Origin: Actinobacteria bacterium OV450
GTDB taxonomy: Bacteria; Actinomycetota; Actinomycetes; Streptomycetales; Streptomycetaceae
Reading direction: 5' to 3'
DNA length: 64,000 nucleotides
Assembly: GCA_001298555.1 (NCBI GenBank)
Contig: LJCW01000197.1
Coordinates: 1-64,000, forward strand
Below are positions 53,538 to 61,735 of this stretch, in pieces; position 1 is the first letter of the stretch, and every line of letters starts with the position of its first letter. Under the pieces are notes generated by a model, which saw only the letters and a program-made list of their open reading frames with translations, was not told the origin of the DNA and did not search any database. The position numbers and the translations under genes were made by a program.

Positions 53538-53978
53538 ATGTCGACCACCATCAACAAGCAGGTCATCCGCGACTTCGTTGCCGCGCTCAACGACCGCTCC
53601 GACGAGGGCTGGGTGCAGCTGCTCTCCCCGTCGGTCATCGACCACAACAAGATCATCTTCGGCGAGGAGGACGCCCCCGGCGCCGCCATCGAGGGCTTCC
53701 GCCTCCAGCTGGCCGCCTTCAGCACCGATGCCGAAGGCGACGGCTTCCACATCGAGCAGCTCATCGCCGAGGGCGACGAGGTCGTTGCCAGGCTGCGGGT
53801 GGCCGGTGTGCACACCGGCCACCACGCCCGGATGCCCGAGCCGACCAACCGCCGCTGCGACGTCGAGCAGATCTGGATCTTCACCGTCCGCGCCGGCCAG
53901 ATCGCCGAGATCCGCGCCGTGAGCGACCGCCTCGGCATGTTCATCCAGCTCGGGTGGGACTGGCCGACCATGGACTGA
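53538..53978 (+). CDS. SnoaL-like/NTF2-fold protein
   Basis: A 146-aa soluble protein with the SnoaL/ester-cyclase layout: VIRDFVAALNDRSDEGW, FSTDAEGDGFHIEQLIAEGD, VVARLRVAGVHTGHH, DVEQIWIFTVRAGQIAEI, DRLGMFIQLGW. Proteins of this kind act as polyketide cyclases, hydroxylases or binding proteins. Conserved His and Asp residues of the pocket are present. The ATG at 53538 is preceded by AAGGGGAG. It is divergent from a TetR gene and is its likely target. No partner enzyme is adjacent. Confidence 0.85.
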   Translation: MSTTINKQVIRDFVAALNDRSDEGWVQLLSPSVIDHNKIIFGEEDAPGAAIEGFRLQLAAFSTDAEGDGFHIEQLIAEGDEVVARLRVAGVHTGHHARMPEPTNRRCDVEQIWIFTVRAGQIAEIRAVSDRLGMFIQLGWDWPTMD

Positions 53979-54062
53979 CCTCGGTGGCGGATCGCCGAAC
54001 CGGATTCACCGCCCCAGTGAATCCGAGCGGCCGCGAAAGGTCAGAAAGGACTCCGACGCACG

Positions 54063-54200
54063 TCAAACACCCCCTGGCGTAGGGATGTCGCAGAGGGGGC
54101 GGGTCTGGGGGCATCCGTGGAGGATGCCGACGAGACGGTTGCCGAGCTGGCGCAGGGCGGGGTTGTAGCCGGCGTCGTGTGCGCGTGTCGGCGTACGGCC
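54063..54200 (-). pseudogene. IS110-family transposase, C-terminal fragment
   Basis: The minus strand reads AHDAGYNPALRQLGNRLVG, ILHGCPQTRPLCDIPTPGG and stop. This matches the C-terminal tail of IS110/IS116 transposases (..GAGHHQALRALGNRLVGILHGCLR..YDE..AW). No upstream catalytic sequence is joined to it. Confidence 0.7.
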
Positions 54201-55144
54201 TTGTCTCCCCAGCCCGGTACGAGCGAACGTCCTCTGCTGCCTGGCCGCAACATGGCCGAGGCTGGCCGATAGCCAGCCAGCCAGCCAGCCGGCCGGCTCG
54301 GGACGGGGCGGTCGGTCCAGGGTGGGGCGTGGCCCCGTCGTGCAGCGACGCCCGTCGGCGTATGCGCTGGACTGCGGGTTGAGCATGAAGTCGGCATACC
54401 AGTGGCACCAGTTGCACCACCACTGACTCGCGGGGCCGGGGGGCAGGGGAGCCGCCTGGACGGCGGGCGGCCACCGGGGGCCCCATCGTGCCGGCGGAAA
54501 GCGCCGACCGCTGGCGAGTGCGGGCCGTCCCTCTGCGGTGGTAGCCCGCACGGTCGTTAACCGCAATGGCACACGGGCAGGCGGAACGCGGTCGCCGGGT
54601 GGGCAGGACGGCGCCGTGGTGGGCGTGACTGGCGGCGAGTGAACGGGTGCGAAGCCGCAGCCCGGGTACGTGCACAAGAGCCGCGGGAGCCGCATGGGTC
54701 CGAGACCTCCGGCTCCCGCTTCCAACCACGCGGGAGCCGGGTCGTTCCGCAGTTCGGGGCCGCCAGCAGGCGGGGCGCGGCTGGATTCGGCGCGCCGCCT
54801 GAACCACGATCGCCCGACTCGAACGGTGCGGCCGTGCAGGAGAGGGGGTGACGGCCGTGGGGTCGTGATCCCGGGTGCGGTAGGCCTGACGCGCCTTGGT
54901 GCGGTCGGCCGCTTGGGCGGCAGGGCGGGGCCCGGACGCCGGTCTGGAGCCCTGTCGTGAAATGTGCCCGGTCGTGCTGGTGATCGTTCTGATAGCTCTT
55001 CCGTTGCCCGTGACACTGATTGAGGAGGCGAGACCCGTGAACGCTGTATTTCTGTGGGTGCTCCCCCTTCCCATCACGGCCGGCGATTGACGTAGGTGTC
55101 GCCGGGGAGCGCCTCGACAACGAGGCACTCTGAAGGGCAACACC
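54201..55144. other. Region without a supported gene; partial copy of a terminator flank
   Basis: I see no credible gene in this 0.94-kb stretch; frames are open by composition only. At 54446-54550 the sequence resembles the flank after the lamin-tail gene (39.88-40.00 kb): GCCGCCTGGACGGCGGGCGG and a second hairpin with GCGGGCC/GGCCCGC are shared. A short in-frame HHH-stop precedes it, as at 39.86 kb. Confidence 0.5.
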
Positions 55145-55908
55145 ATGCATTCTCTGCAGTTCACCGCCGAGTCGTCGTCGGACGGCATACGTGAGCGCGA
55201 CTTCACCGTGGGCGCGGTCCCCGGGGTTCTCCGGTCGCCGGCTTTGGGTGCCGATGGGGCGCCGTTGGTCTTGATGGGCCATGGCGGCGGCAACCACAAG
55301 AAGCACCCGGCGATGGCCGGCCGGGCCCGCCTGCTCGTCAACGGCTGCGGCGTCCACGTCACTGCCATCGATGCGCCGGGCACGGCGACCGAACGCGCAC
55401 TCGGAACGACGAGGCGGAGATTGCCGAGCTGCTCCGGGCGAGGGCGGCAGGTGGGCCTGAAGGCCCGATCGTCGTCCGCTACAACGACCACCTGGCACAG
55501 CTTGCCGTACCCGACTACCAGGCGACCCCGGACGCCCTCCAGGACCTTGCGGACATCGGCACCGACGGGCCGGTCGGATATTGGGGCCTCAACATGGGCA
55601 CCGCGATCGGCGTGCCGTTCGTGGCGACCGAACCGAGGATCACCGCCGCGGTCTTCGGCCAGCACTGGCCCGACGGCCTGGCCGAAAAGGCAAAGTAGAT
55701 CACCATTCCGATCGAGTTCAATCTGCAGTGGGATGACGAGCACATCCCTCGCGAGGAGGGTCTCGCGCTGTTCAACGCCTTCGCCCCGAAGGAGAAGTCG
55801 TTGCACGGGAACTCGGGCCAGCACAAGGAGCTGCCCCGGTCCGAAGCCGAGAGCGCTGTCCGGTTCTTCGCACGGCACCTCGGCACAGCGCCCGCGGCGT
55901 CGGCCTGA
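55145..55908 (+). pseudogene. Alpha/beta hydrolase (dienelactone hydrolase-like), inactivated
   Basis: The first frame gives QFTAESSSDGIRERDFTVG, LVLMGHGGGNHKKHP, ARLLVNGCGVHVTAIDAPG. One missing base at about 55380 shifts the frame: the continuation is GHGDRTRTRNDEAEIAELL, VGYWGLNMGTAIGVPFVA. A TAG stop follows at 55696, then ITIPIEFNLQWDDEHIPREE (Asp of the triad region) and LHGNSGQHKELP (His). In the nucleophile elbow, GLSMG of the family is GLNMG, so the catalytic Ser is also lost. Three independent lesions make this a true pseudogene. It has a normal ATG with AAGGGC upstream. Confidence 0.88.
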
Positions 55909-56215
55909 CATGGGCGGTTGCGGCGCCCTGCTCGCGGCCGGGCGCCGCAACCGCGGCCCCGGGTCGAGACTGCGTATCCCGGTGTGCCGTTGGCGGCTCG
56001 GCGGGGGAGCGAAGTCTCGATACGCACCGCACCGCACCCAGATCAACGATCGTCATCACCACGCCTTGCCGCTGACCTGCGGTTCTCGTTGTTCCGTCAA
56101 TTACGGCGCGGCGCCAGTTCGATCATGGTTGAATCCTGCGCGTCGCGGTGTCCGGGGGCGCTGATGCCGCACGCCAGCTTTGCCGCGCGGTGTGATGCGG
56201 GTCACGTCGATCTCA

Positions 56216-56243
56216 TGTCACGAACGGAAGGCCGGCTTGCGTC
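56216..56243 (+). promoter_or_regulatory. Candidate ECF41-type promoter
   Basis: TGTCACG at 56216-56222 and CGTC at 56240-56243 are separated by 17 bases, close to the published ECF41 promoter form TGTCACA-N16-CGTC. It lies 53 bases before the oxidoreductase gene whose operon encodes an ECF41 sigma factor, so autoregulation is expected. Confidence 0.6.
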
Positions 56244-56295
56244 TGGTGGTCGTCCGCACGGCGGAAACGGTCGACACGAAAGAGGCAGCAGAGCG

Positions 56296-57489
56296 ATGAA
56301 CACGACAGCAGCGCAGCGACACGAAGTCCTGGTTCTGGGCGCCGGCTACGCCGGCCTGGCGGCCGCGGTCCAGCTCGCGACCCGCACCAGGAGGCGTGGG
56401 AACCTGCGAGTGACGCTGGTTAATCCCTACGACATCTTCACCGAGCGGCTCCGACTGCACATGACCGCCACCGGCCAGGAAACGGCCAAGATGAGCATCC
56501 CGGAACTGCTGGACGGCACCGGCGCGGACTTCGTCCGAGGCTGGGTCACCGCCGTGGACACCGAAGCGAAGACGGTCCGGATCGATGACAACCGGGTGCT
56601 GCGCTACGACACCCTGGTCTACGCCCTGGGCAGCATCGCGGACTCCGTCGCCGTCCCCGGCGTGGACGACCACGCGTACACCCTCAACGGCCCGCAGGAC
56701 GCCGCCCTCCTCGCCGACCGGCTGGCCCGGCTCGACGGCGGGACGGTGGTGGTCGGAGGCAGCGGCCTGACCGGTGTCGAGGCCGCCGCGGAGATCGCCG
56801 AGCGGTACCCGCAGCTCCAGGTGGTGCTGTTGGGGCGGCAGGAGCCGGGCGCGAGCATGCACCCGAAGGCCAAGGCCTACCTCGATGCGGCGCTCGCCCG
56901 GCTCGGCGTGCAGGTGCGCAGTGGCGTCGAGGTGGTCAAGGTGCTGCCGGACCGGGTCGAGCTCGCGGACGGCTCCAGCATCGAGACGGCCGCGGTGTTG
57001 TGGACCAGCGGCACGCGTGTCTCGCCGCTGGCCGCCGCCGCGGGCCTGAGCGTCGACGAGCGCGGCCGTGTGGTCACCGACGGTGCGCTGCGCTCGGTCT
57101 CCCATCCGGATGTCTACGCTGTGGGCGACGCGGCGGCGATCCGGCAGGGCTACGGCGTGATGCACGGGACCTGCCAGGGCGGCATGCCCACCGGCGTCCA
57201 CGCGGCCCTGTCGATCCTGCGGGTGCTGGCCGGCAAGGAGCCCAAGCCCTTCCGCTTCGGCTACTACCACACCCCCGTCAGCCTGGGCCGCAGCGACGCC
57301 GTCGTGCAGTTCACCCACCCGGACGACAGCCCGCGCCGGATCGTGCTGACCGGCAAGCGGGCCGCGAAGTACAAGGAGACGGTCACCGCCGCGCCGTGGC
57401 CGGCCTTCTCCCGCATGAAGAAGATGCCCGCCTCGGGCGCCCTCTGGCCGCACGGCGGCCGCTACACCCGGATCAGGAGCGCCAAGTGA
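56296..57489 (+). CDS. FAD-dependent NAD(P)H oxidoreductase (NDH-2-like), ECF41 partner
   Basis: A 397-aa flavoprotein. The FAD Rossmann motif is VLVLGAGYAGLAAAVQL near residue 12; the second dinucleotide site is GTVVVGGSGLTGVEAAAEIA near 152; the FAD-contacting VYAVGDAAAI lies near 275. This is the Pyr_redox_2/NDH-2 pattern without membrane helices; the C-terminal YHTPVSLGRSDAVVQF is typical for this subgroup. The ATG at 56296 has GAGGCAGCAGAG upstream. Its stop overlaps the start of the ECF41 sigma gene (GTGA). ECF41 sigma genes are known to neighbour oxidoreductases, epimerases or carboxymuconolactone decarboxylases; this is the oxidoreductase type. Confidence 0.92.
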   Translation: MNTTAAQRHEVLVLGAGYAGLAAAVQLATRTRRRGNLRVTLVNPYDIFTERLRLHMTATGQETAKMSIPELLDGTGADFVRGWVTAVDTEAKTVRIDDNRVLRYDTLVYALGSIADSVAVPGVDDHAYTLNGPQDAALLADRLARLDGGTVVVGGSGLTGVEAAAEIAERYPQLQVVLLGRQEPGASMHPKAKAYLDAALARLGVQVRSGVEVVKVLPDRVELADGSSIETAAVLWTSGTRVSPLAAAAGLSVDERGRVVTDGALRSVSHPDVYAVGDAAAIRQGYGVMHGTCQGGMPTGVHAALSILRVLAGKEPKPFRFGYYHTPVSLGRSDAVVQFTHPDDSPRRIVLTGKRAAKYKETVTAAPWPAFSRMKKMPASGALWPHGGRYTRIRSAK

Positions 57490-58403
57490 CCCACCCGCAG
57501 CAGCCCGACCCCGACCAGCTCGCCTTCCAGCAGTACCGCACCCTGCTCTTCTCCGTCGGCTACCGCATCCTCGGCTCCGCCGCCGACGCCGAGGACGTGG
57601 TCCAGGACGCCTGGCTGAAGTGGTCGGCGGCCGACCGCTCCCAGGTCGCCGACCCAAAGTCCTACCTGACCCGGATCGTCTCCAACCTGGCGATGGAGCG
57701 GCTTCGTTCCACCCGCCACCAGCGCGAGACGTACGTTGGGCCGTGGTTGCCCGAGCCGATCCTCACCGGCCCGGACACCGCCGACGGCATCGCCGCGGCG
57801 GACTCGGTCTCCACGGCCCTGCTGGTCGTACTGGAGACACTGAGCCCCCTGGAGCGCGCGGTCTTCGTCCTGAAGGAGGTCTTCGCCTTCAGCTACGCCG
57901 AGATCGCCGAGGCGGGCGAGCGATCGGAGGCGGCGGTACGGCAGGCCGCGCACCGCGCCCGCGAGCACGTGCAGGCCCGGCGGCCGCGCTTCACAGCAGA
58001 CCGCGCCCGCCAACGCGAGGTCACCGAGCGGTTCTTCGCGGCGGCGACGGGCGGCGACATCAACACCCTGATGGAACTGCTCTCGCCGGACGTGACGCTG
58101 TGGACGGATGGCGGTGGCAAGGTCCGCCAGGCCCTCAAGCCGGTCGTCGGCCTGGAGACGGTGGCCCGTTGGTTCTCCTCGATCGGTACGGTCACCTACC
58201 AGGGCGTCGAACCCGGCCAGATGCGGGCCGAACTCACCTCCGTCAACGGAGCCCTGGGCGTGGTCTTCCACGGCCCGGACCGAGTGATCGCCACGCTGAC
58301 CTTCGACTTCGATTGCGACGGCCGCATCTCGACCATCCACAACGTCGCCAACCCGGACAAGCTCCACGCCGTCGCCGAGGGCACTCGGCACGAACTGTCC
58401 TGA
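57486..58403 (+). CDS. ECF41-type RNA polymerase sigma factor
   Basis: A 305-aa sigma factor. Sigma-2 is near residues 10-80 (YRILGSAADAEDVVQDAWLK), sigma-4 near 115-165 (LSPLERAVFVLKEVFAFSYA). The C-terminal 130 residues form a SnoaL-like domain. The group signatures are all visible: WLPEP in the linker (about 87), DGGGK (about 207) and NPDKL (about 289). In ECF41 proteins the C-terminal domain replaces an anti-sigma factor and controls activity. GTG start overlapping the oxidoreductase stop, so both are one unit, probably read from the promoter at 56216. Confidence 0.96.
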   Translation: MTHPQQPDPDQLAFQQYRTLLFSVGYRILGSAADAEDVVQDAWLKWSAADRSQVADPKSYLTRIVSNLAMERLRSTRHQRETYVGPWLPEPILTGPDTADGIAAADSVSTALLVVLETLSPLERAVFVLKEVFAFSYAEIAEAGERSEAAVRQAAHRAREHVQARRPRFTADRARQREVTERFFAAATGGDINTLMELLSPDVTLWTDGGGKVRQALKPVVGLETVARWFSSIGTVTYQGVEPGQMRAELTSVNGALGVVFHGPDRVIATLTFDFDCDGRISTIHNVANPDKLHAVAEGTRHELS

Positions 58404-58660
58404 GCGGCAAGACCCTTGTCGCCACCCCCTCGGTCGTGCGGTTCCGCCGGCTCCTCCACGCTCCCGGCCGGGTGCCGCTGGCAGTCCGCTTCATGGTGGC
58501 ATCCAGATCGCGAACGGATCGCCGCGCTGCGTGCCCTGACCGGACGCGCGGAAAGAGTGGCGCTCGCACGGCGATCGACACCCGCCGATCAGGCTGGTGT
58601 GCCGGGCAGTTGCCGCTACGTTTGATCAATCCGGACTTTGCACGAAGGTGAGGACTCCTG

Positions 58661-60193
58661 ATGAGCGACCCGATCATCGTCGTAGGCGCGGGCCCGGTGG
58701 GGCTGACCGCTGCGTTGGAGCTGGCCAGGCGCCGGGTCCCGGTGCGAATCGTGGACCGGCTGGCCGAGCCCACCACGGAGTCGCGCGCCATCATCGTGCA
58801 CGCCCGCAGCCTGGAGATGTTCGAGCGGCTGGGCCTGGTGGACGAGCTGATCCAGGCCGGTGTTCGTACCACTGCGATGGAGATGCACTCCGACGGCGAG
58901 GTGGTGGGCCGGATCGCCCTCGACCTGGTAGACAGTCCGTTCCCGTACTCGGTGACCATCGCGCAGACCGAGACCGAGCGCATCCTCGCCAAGGCGCTCG
59001 CCGTGCACGGGGTCACCGTCGAGCGTGCGGTGACATTGACCGATCTGATGCAGGACGAGCATGGTGTCCAGGTGGTGCTGGAGCACGCCGGCGGGTTCGA
59101 GGAAATCGTCAGTACCGGCTGGTTGGTAGGCGCCGACGGCGGACACAGCCAGGTGCGCAAGCTGGTCGGCAGCGCCCTGGCCGGGAAGTTCAAGGGCGAA
59201 AAGTTCCTGATGGGCGACGTGAACGCCGAGCACGACCTCGACCCGCACAGCATGTACACCTTCTTCTCGCCGCACGACGGCCCGCTGCTGGTCTTCCCCA
59301 TGGAGGGCGACCGGCTGCGGCTGATCGCGAACATACCCACGGGCGAGCAGCGCACCGCGACCCAGGAGTGGCTGCAGCAGGTGGTGGACGAGCGCGCCGA
59401 GCGCCCGGTCCGCATCCGCGACTCGCGCTGGCTCACCGTCTTCGAAGTGCACCACGCCCAGGTGCCCGAGTACCGGGTGGGCCGGGTCCTGCTGGCCGGC
59501 GACGCGGCGCACGTGCACAGCCCGGCCGGCGGCCAGGGCATGAACACCGGCATCCAGGACGCCCACAACCTCGCCTGGAAGCTCGCCCTGGTCAGCACCG
59601 GCCACGCCGGCCCGGCCATACTGGACAGCTACCACGCGGAGCGCCACCCCGTCGGCGCGCAGGTGATCCAGTTCGCCAGCACGCTCACCCGGGTCGCCAC
59701 CCTCGCCCACCCGATCGCGCAGAAGCTGCGCAACAAGGGGATGCACCTGCTTACCAGCCTCGCCCCGGTCCGCCAGATGATGGCCGACCGCACCGAGGAG
59801 ACCGCGGTCTCTTACCGGAAGAGCCCGATCGTGGTCCGGAGCAGGGGCAGCGGCGAACTGCAGGCCGGCGACCACCTCCCCGCCGTCGGCCCGGAGCTGC
59901 ACGCAGCTCTCGCCGAAGCGCACGAGCACGTGCTGCTCACCGTGGCGGTCAACGGCCCGGCACCGGCACCGGTGATCGGAATGACGGTACGCCAGCTATT
60001 GGTTACCGCCGCCGCCATCGCACCGGCCGGCTACGACGCCGTGTTCCAGGACCCGTACGGCCAGGCCGCCGCCCGCTACGGTCTGCCGCACGGCGGTCGG
60101 ATCATGGTCCGCCCGGACGGCTACGTCGCCGCGATCGCCCGGCTGGACGAGGACGCGCCGTTGCGCACATACCAGGCGCTGCTGCAGGCATAG
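58661..60193 (+). CDS. FAD-dependent aromatic monooxygenase
   Basis: A 510-aa group A flavoprotein monooxygenase of the RdmE/PgaE type. N-terminal FAD motif IIVVGAGPVGLTAALELA; DG motif VGADGGHSQVRKL near residue 165; GD motif GRVLLAGDAAHVHSPAGG near 280, followed by QGMNTGIQDAHNLAWKLAL. The C-terminal thioredoxin-like domain ends with YVAAIARLDED. Such enzymes hydroxylate phenols or polyketides with NAD(P)H. GAGGA is 7 bases before the ATG. No polyketide genes are nearby; the function may be catabolic. It is 257 bases after the ECF41 gene and may have its own promoter. Confidence 0.92.
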   Translation: MSDPIIVVGAGPVGLTAALELARRRVPVRIVDRLAEPTTESRAIIVHARSLEMFERLGLVDELIQAGVRTTAMEMHSDGEVVGRIALDLVDSPFPYSVTIAQTETERILAKALAVHGVTVERAVTLTDLMQDEHGVQVVLEHAGGFEEIVSTGWLVGADGGHSQVRKLVGSALAGKFKGEKFLMGDVNAEHDLDPHSMYTFFSPHDGPLLVFPMEGDRLRLIANIPTGEQRTATQEWLQQVVDERAERPVRIRDSRWLTVFEVHHAQVPEYRVGRVLLAGDAAHVHSPAGGQGMNTGIQDAHNLAWKLALVSTGHAGPAILDSYHAERHPVGAQVIQFASTLTRVATLAHPIAQKLRNKGMHLLTSLAPVRQMMADRTEETAVSYRKSPIVVRSRGSGELQAGDHLPAVGPELHAALAEAHEHVLLTVAVNGPAPAPVIGMTVRQLLVTAAAIAPAGYDAVFQDPYGQAAARYGLPHGGRIMVRPDGYVAAIARLDEDAPLRTYQALLQA

Positions 60194-60262
60194 CACCACT
60201 GCTGGGGCGGGCTGCCCCACGAACCTTGCCGCGCAGGGCGCCCAAGCCACAAAGACCAAGCT

Positions 60263-60345
60263 TCAGGAAGCCAGAGCTCGGGTCTTCGCCCGCATGAAGA
60301 CCTGGAAGATCCTCCGCGACGTCCGCCTCAAGGCGACGGCGTCCA
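60263..60345 (+). pseudogene. IS5-type transposase C-terminal scrap
   Basis: A short frame reads ARARVFARMKTWKILRDVRL then KATA and diverges. This resembles the C-terminal end of DDE transposases of the IS5 group (..ARLKTWKMLRDCRLKG..). About 25 residues only; no ends visible. Confidence 0.55.
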
Positions 60346-60406
60346 ATCGGCCGACTCCAGTGACTGGCCTCCCCTCGAGGCTCGGCGGCGCCCTGTCGAA
60401 GAGCCA

Positions 60407-60436
60407 GAGATGTTGCGGTTGACACCGCAACATCTC
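60407..60436. terminator. 13-bp inverted repeat between convergent genes
   Basis: GAGATGTTGCGGT and ACCGCAACATCTC are exact reverse complements with a 4-base loop TGAC. It lies between the stops of the monooxygenase (60193) and a minus-strand gene (60470), so it most likely acts as a terminator; there is no T-run. Confidence 0.6.
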
Positions 60437-60469
60437 GCGGCCGGCGAGCCGCAGCCACACGCTTGACCT

Positions 60470-60787
60470 CTACTGCACGACGTCTCGTATGGCCAGCACC
60501 AGCCAGACGACTGGTACCGCTGCCAGAACGATCAGCAGTAGACAGCACGGCAGCGGGGACGGCCCCTTGAGGGGTGGCAGGGCTGCTATCTGCGGGGCCA
60601 CTCGGCGCACGTCGTCGGCGTGATACCACGTCTTACTGGCGGTCCCGGTAGTGGTCATCCAGCTGTCCGTACGGACCCGCACTCCGTGGGCCAGCGCATT
60701 TACATACACCGAGCGAGCACCGACGCCCGGCCACAAAGCGCTTACCTGGTGCTTTGTGAGCCAGACGCCCTCGAACTCGCCAGCCAT
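60470..60787 (-). CDS. Small tail-anchored membrane protein
   Basis: A 105-aa protein. The soluble part (GEFEGVWLTKHQVSALWPG, NALAHGVRVRTDSWMTT, TWYHADDVRRVAPQ) resembles a small HTH/excisionase-like fold followed by a Pro-rich hinge; the C-terminal 25 residues are one membrane helix (CCLLLIVLAAVPVVWLVLAI). No family recognised. The ATG at 60787 follows GAGAGGGG; frame upstream has no SD. Confidence 0.65.
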   Translation of the reverse strand: MAGEFEGVWLTKHQVSALWPGVGARSVYVNALAHGVRVRTDSWMTTTGTASKTWYHADDVRRVAPQIAALPPLKGPSPLPCCLLLIVLAAVPVVWLVLAIRDVVQ

Positions 60788-61057
60788 ATCGTGCCCCTCT
60801 CCCCGCAGCCAGTGACACGGCAACACGAACTGTCCCATAGCCAGGCGCAGTTCGCCCCTCCTCTCACTTCTCGGGGTTCTGACGCGCCGATCCGCTTCCC
60901 GGGGTCTGACTGCCGCCCGACCCCCAATCACGCCGACGGGGCGGGAGCTCTGCCTCACGCGGGGCGTTCTTGCGGGCCTTTGCTGCTCCGGCGGTGCGGG
61001 CTGCGGTGGCGAAGTCGTGGAGGCTGCGCAGTATCCGGGTGGGGCTGCGCTGGTCGG

Positions 61058-61735
61058 CTAGAGGTCGTCGATGAGGTCCAGGAGGCGGCGCGGCTGGGGT
61101 TGCCAGTTGTAGGCGATGAACGCGATGCCGCGCTCGCCCAGGCGGTGTACGAAGTCGAGCAGGCCGTGCAGGGCCACCACGTCGAGGAAGGTCAGCTGCC
61201 CCATGTCGCAGGCCACCACATCGACTCCGTCGAGGACTGCCTGCACCTCGTCGAGTGCGGAGCTGGTGTCCATGTCGAGTTCGCCGATGGGGGTGAGGTG
61301 CACCGTGGGCCCGTAGCGCCTTGTCCTCATCTGGAAGTCCAGAGGTCGCACCTGACCGGTTCGGGCACCCGCAACCCCGTGCTGGGCTTCCGACGCGGGC
61401 ATGTCCTGGATGTCCTGGATGCTCAGCACGTCCTGGGTCCCGGTGATGTGCAGCAGGCGCGCGAGGGGGTGGCTGAGAGTGGTGAGGACGGAGGTCTTGC
61501 CGGCTTGGAGTGCCTGCTGGTGCAGGTCCAGCAGGACGTGCAGGCCTTGGCTGTCGCAGAAGGTGACGCCGGACAGATCGACGTCGAGTCCGCCGGGACT
61601 GGCATTCAGGGCTGCGGTGAGGCCCTCGCGCAGATCGGCGTCGTCGTCCGTGTAGATCTCGCCGCTCACGCGTACCCGTGTGCGCTGGGGGCCGGGCTCG
61701 ACGACCACGGTGAGGAGCCCCGAAGGGGAGGTCAT
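61058..61735 (-). CDS. Double-STAS anti-sigma factor antagonist-like protein
   Basis: A 225-aa protein with two STAS domains. The first (about 5-105) has VDLSGVTFCDSQGLHVLLDL with the phosphorylatable Ser in place. The second (about 125-220) has MGQLTFLDVVALHGLLDFV, where the Ser is replaced by Val, so it cannot be controlled by the usual kinase. Such proteins bind anti-sigma factors (RsbW type). GAAGGGAG is 9 bases before the ATG. After the stop, a shifted frame gives DQRSPTRILRSLHDFAT, ARTAGAAKARKNA, resembling the C-terminal tail of longer homologues, so the gene may be frame-truncated. Confidence 0.86.
   Translation of the reverse strand: MTSPSGLLTVVVEPGPQRTRVRVSGEIYTDDDADLREGLTAALNASPGGLDVDLSGVTFCDSQGLHVLLDLHQQALQAGKTSVLTTLSHPLARLLHITGTQDVLSIQDIQDMPASEAQHGVAGARTGQVRPLDFQMRTRRYGPTVHLTPIGELDMDTSSALDEVQAVLDGVDVVACDMGQLTFLDVVALHGLLDFVHRLGERGIAFIAYNWQPQPRRLLDLIDDL

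Noticed and set aside
53941..56046. Large minus-strand frame opposite the hydrolase region
   Set aside because: No SD, no family match, Arg/Pro-rich; the only recognisable piece is the IS110 tail, and the hydrolase pseudogene lies on the other strand.
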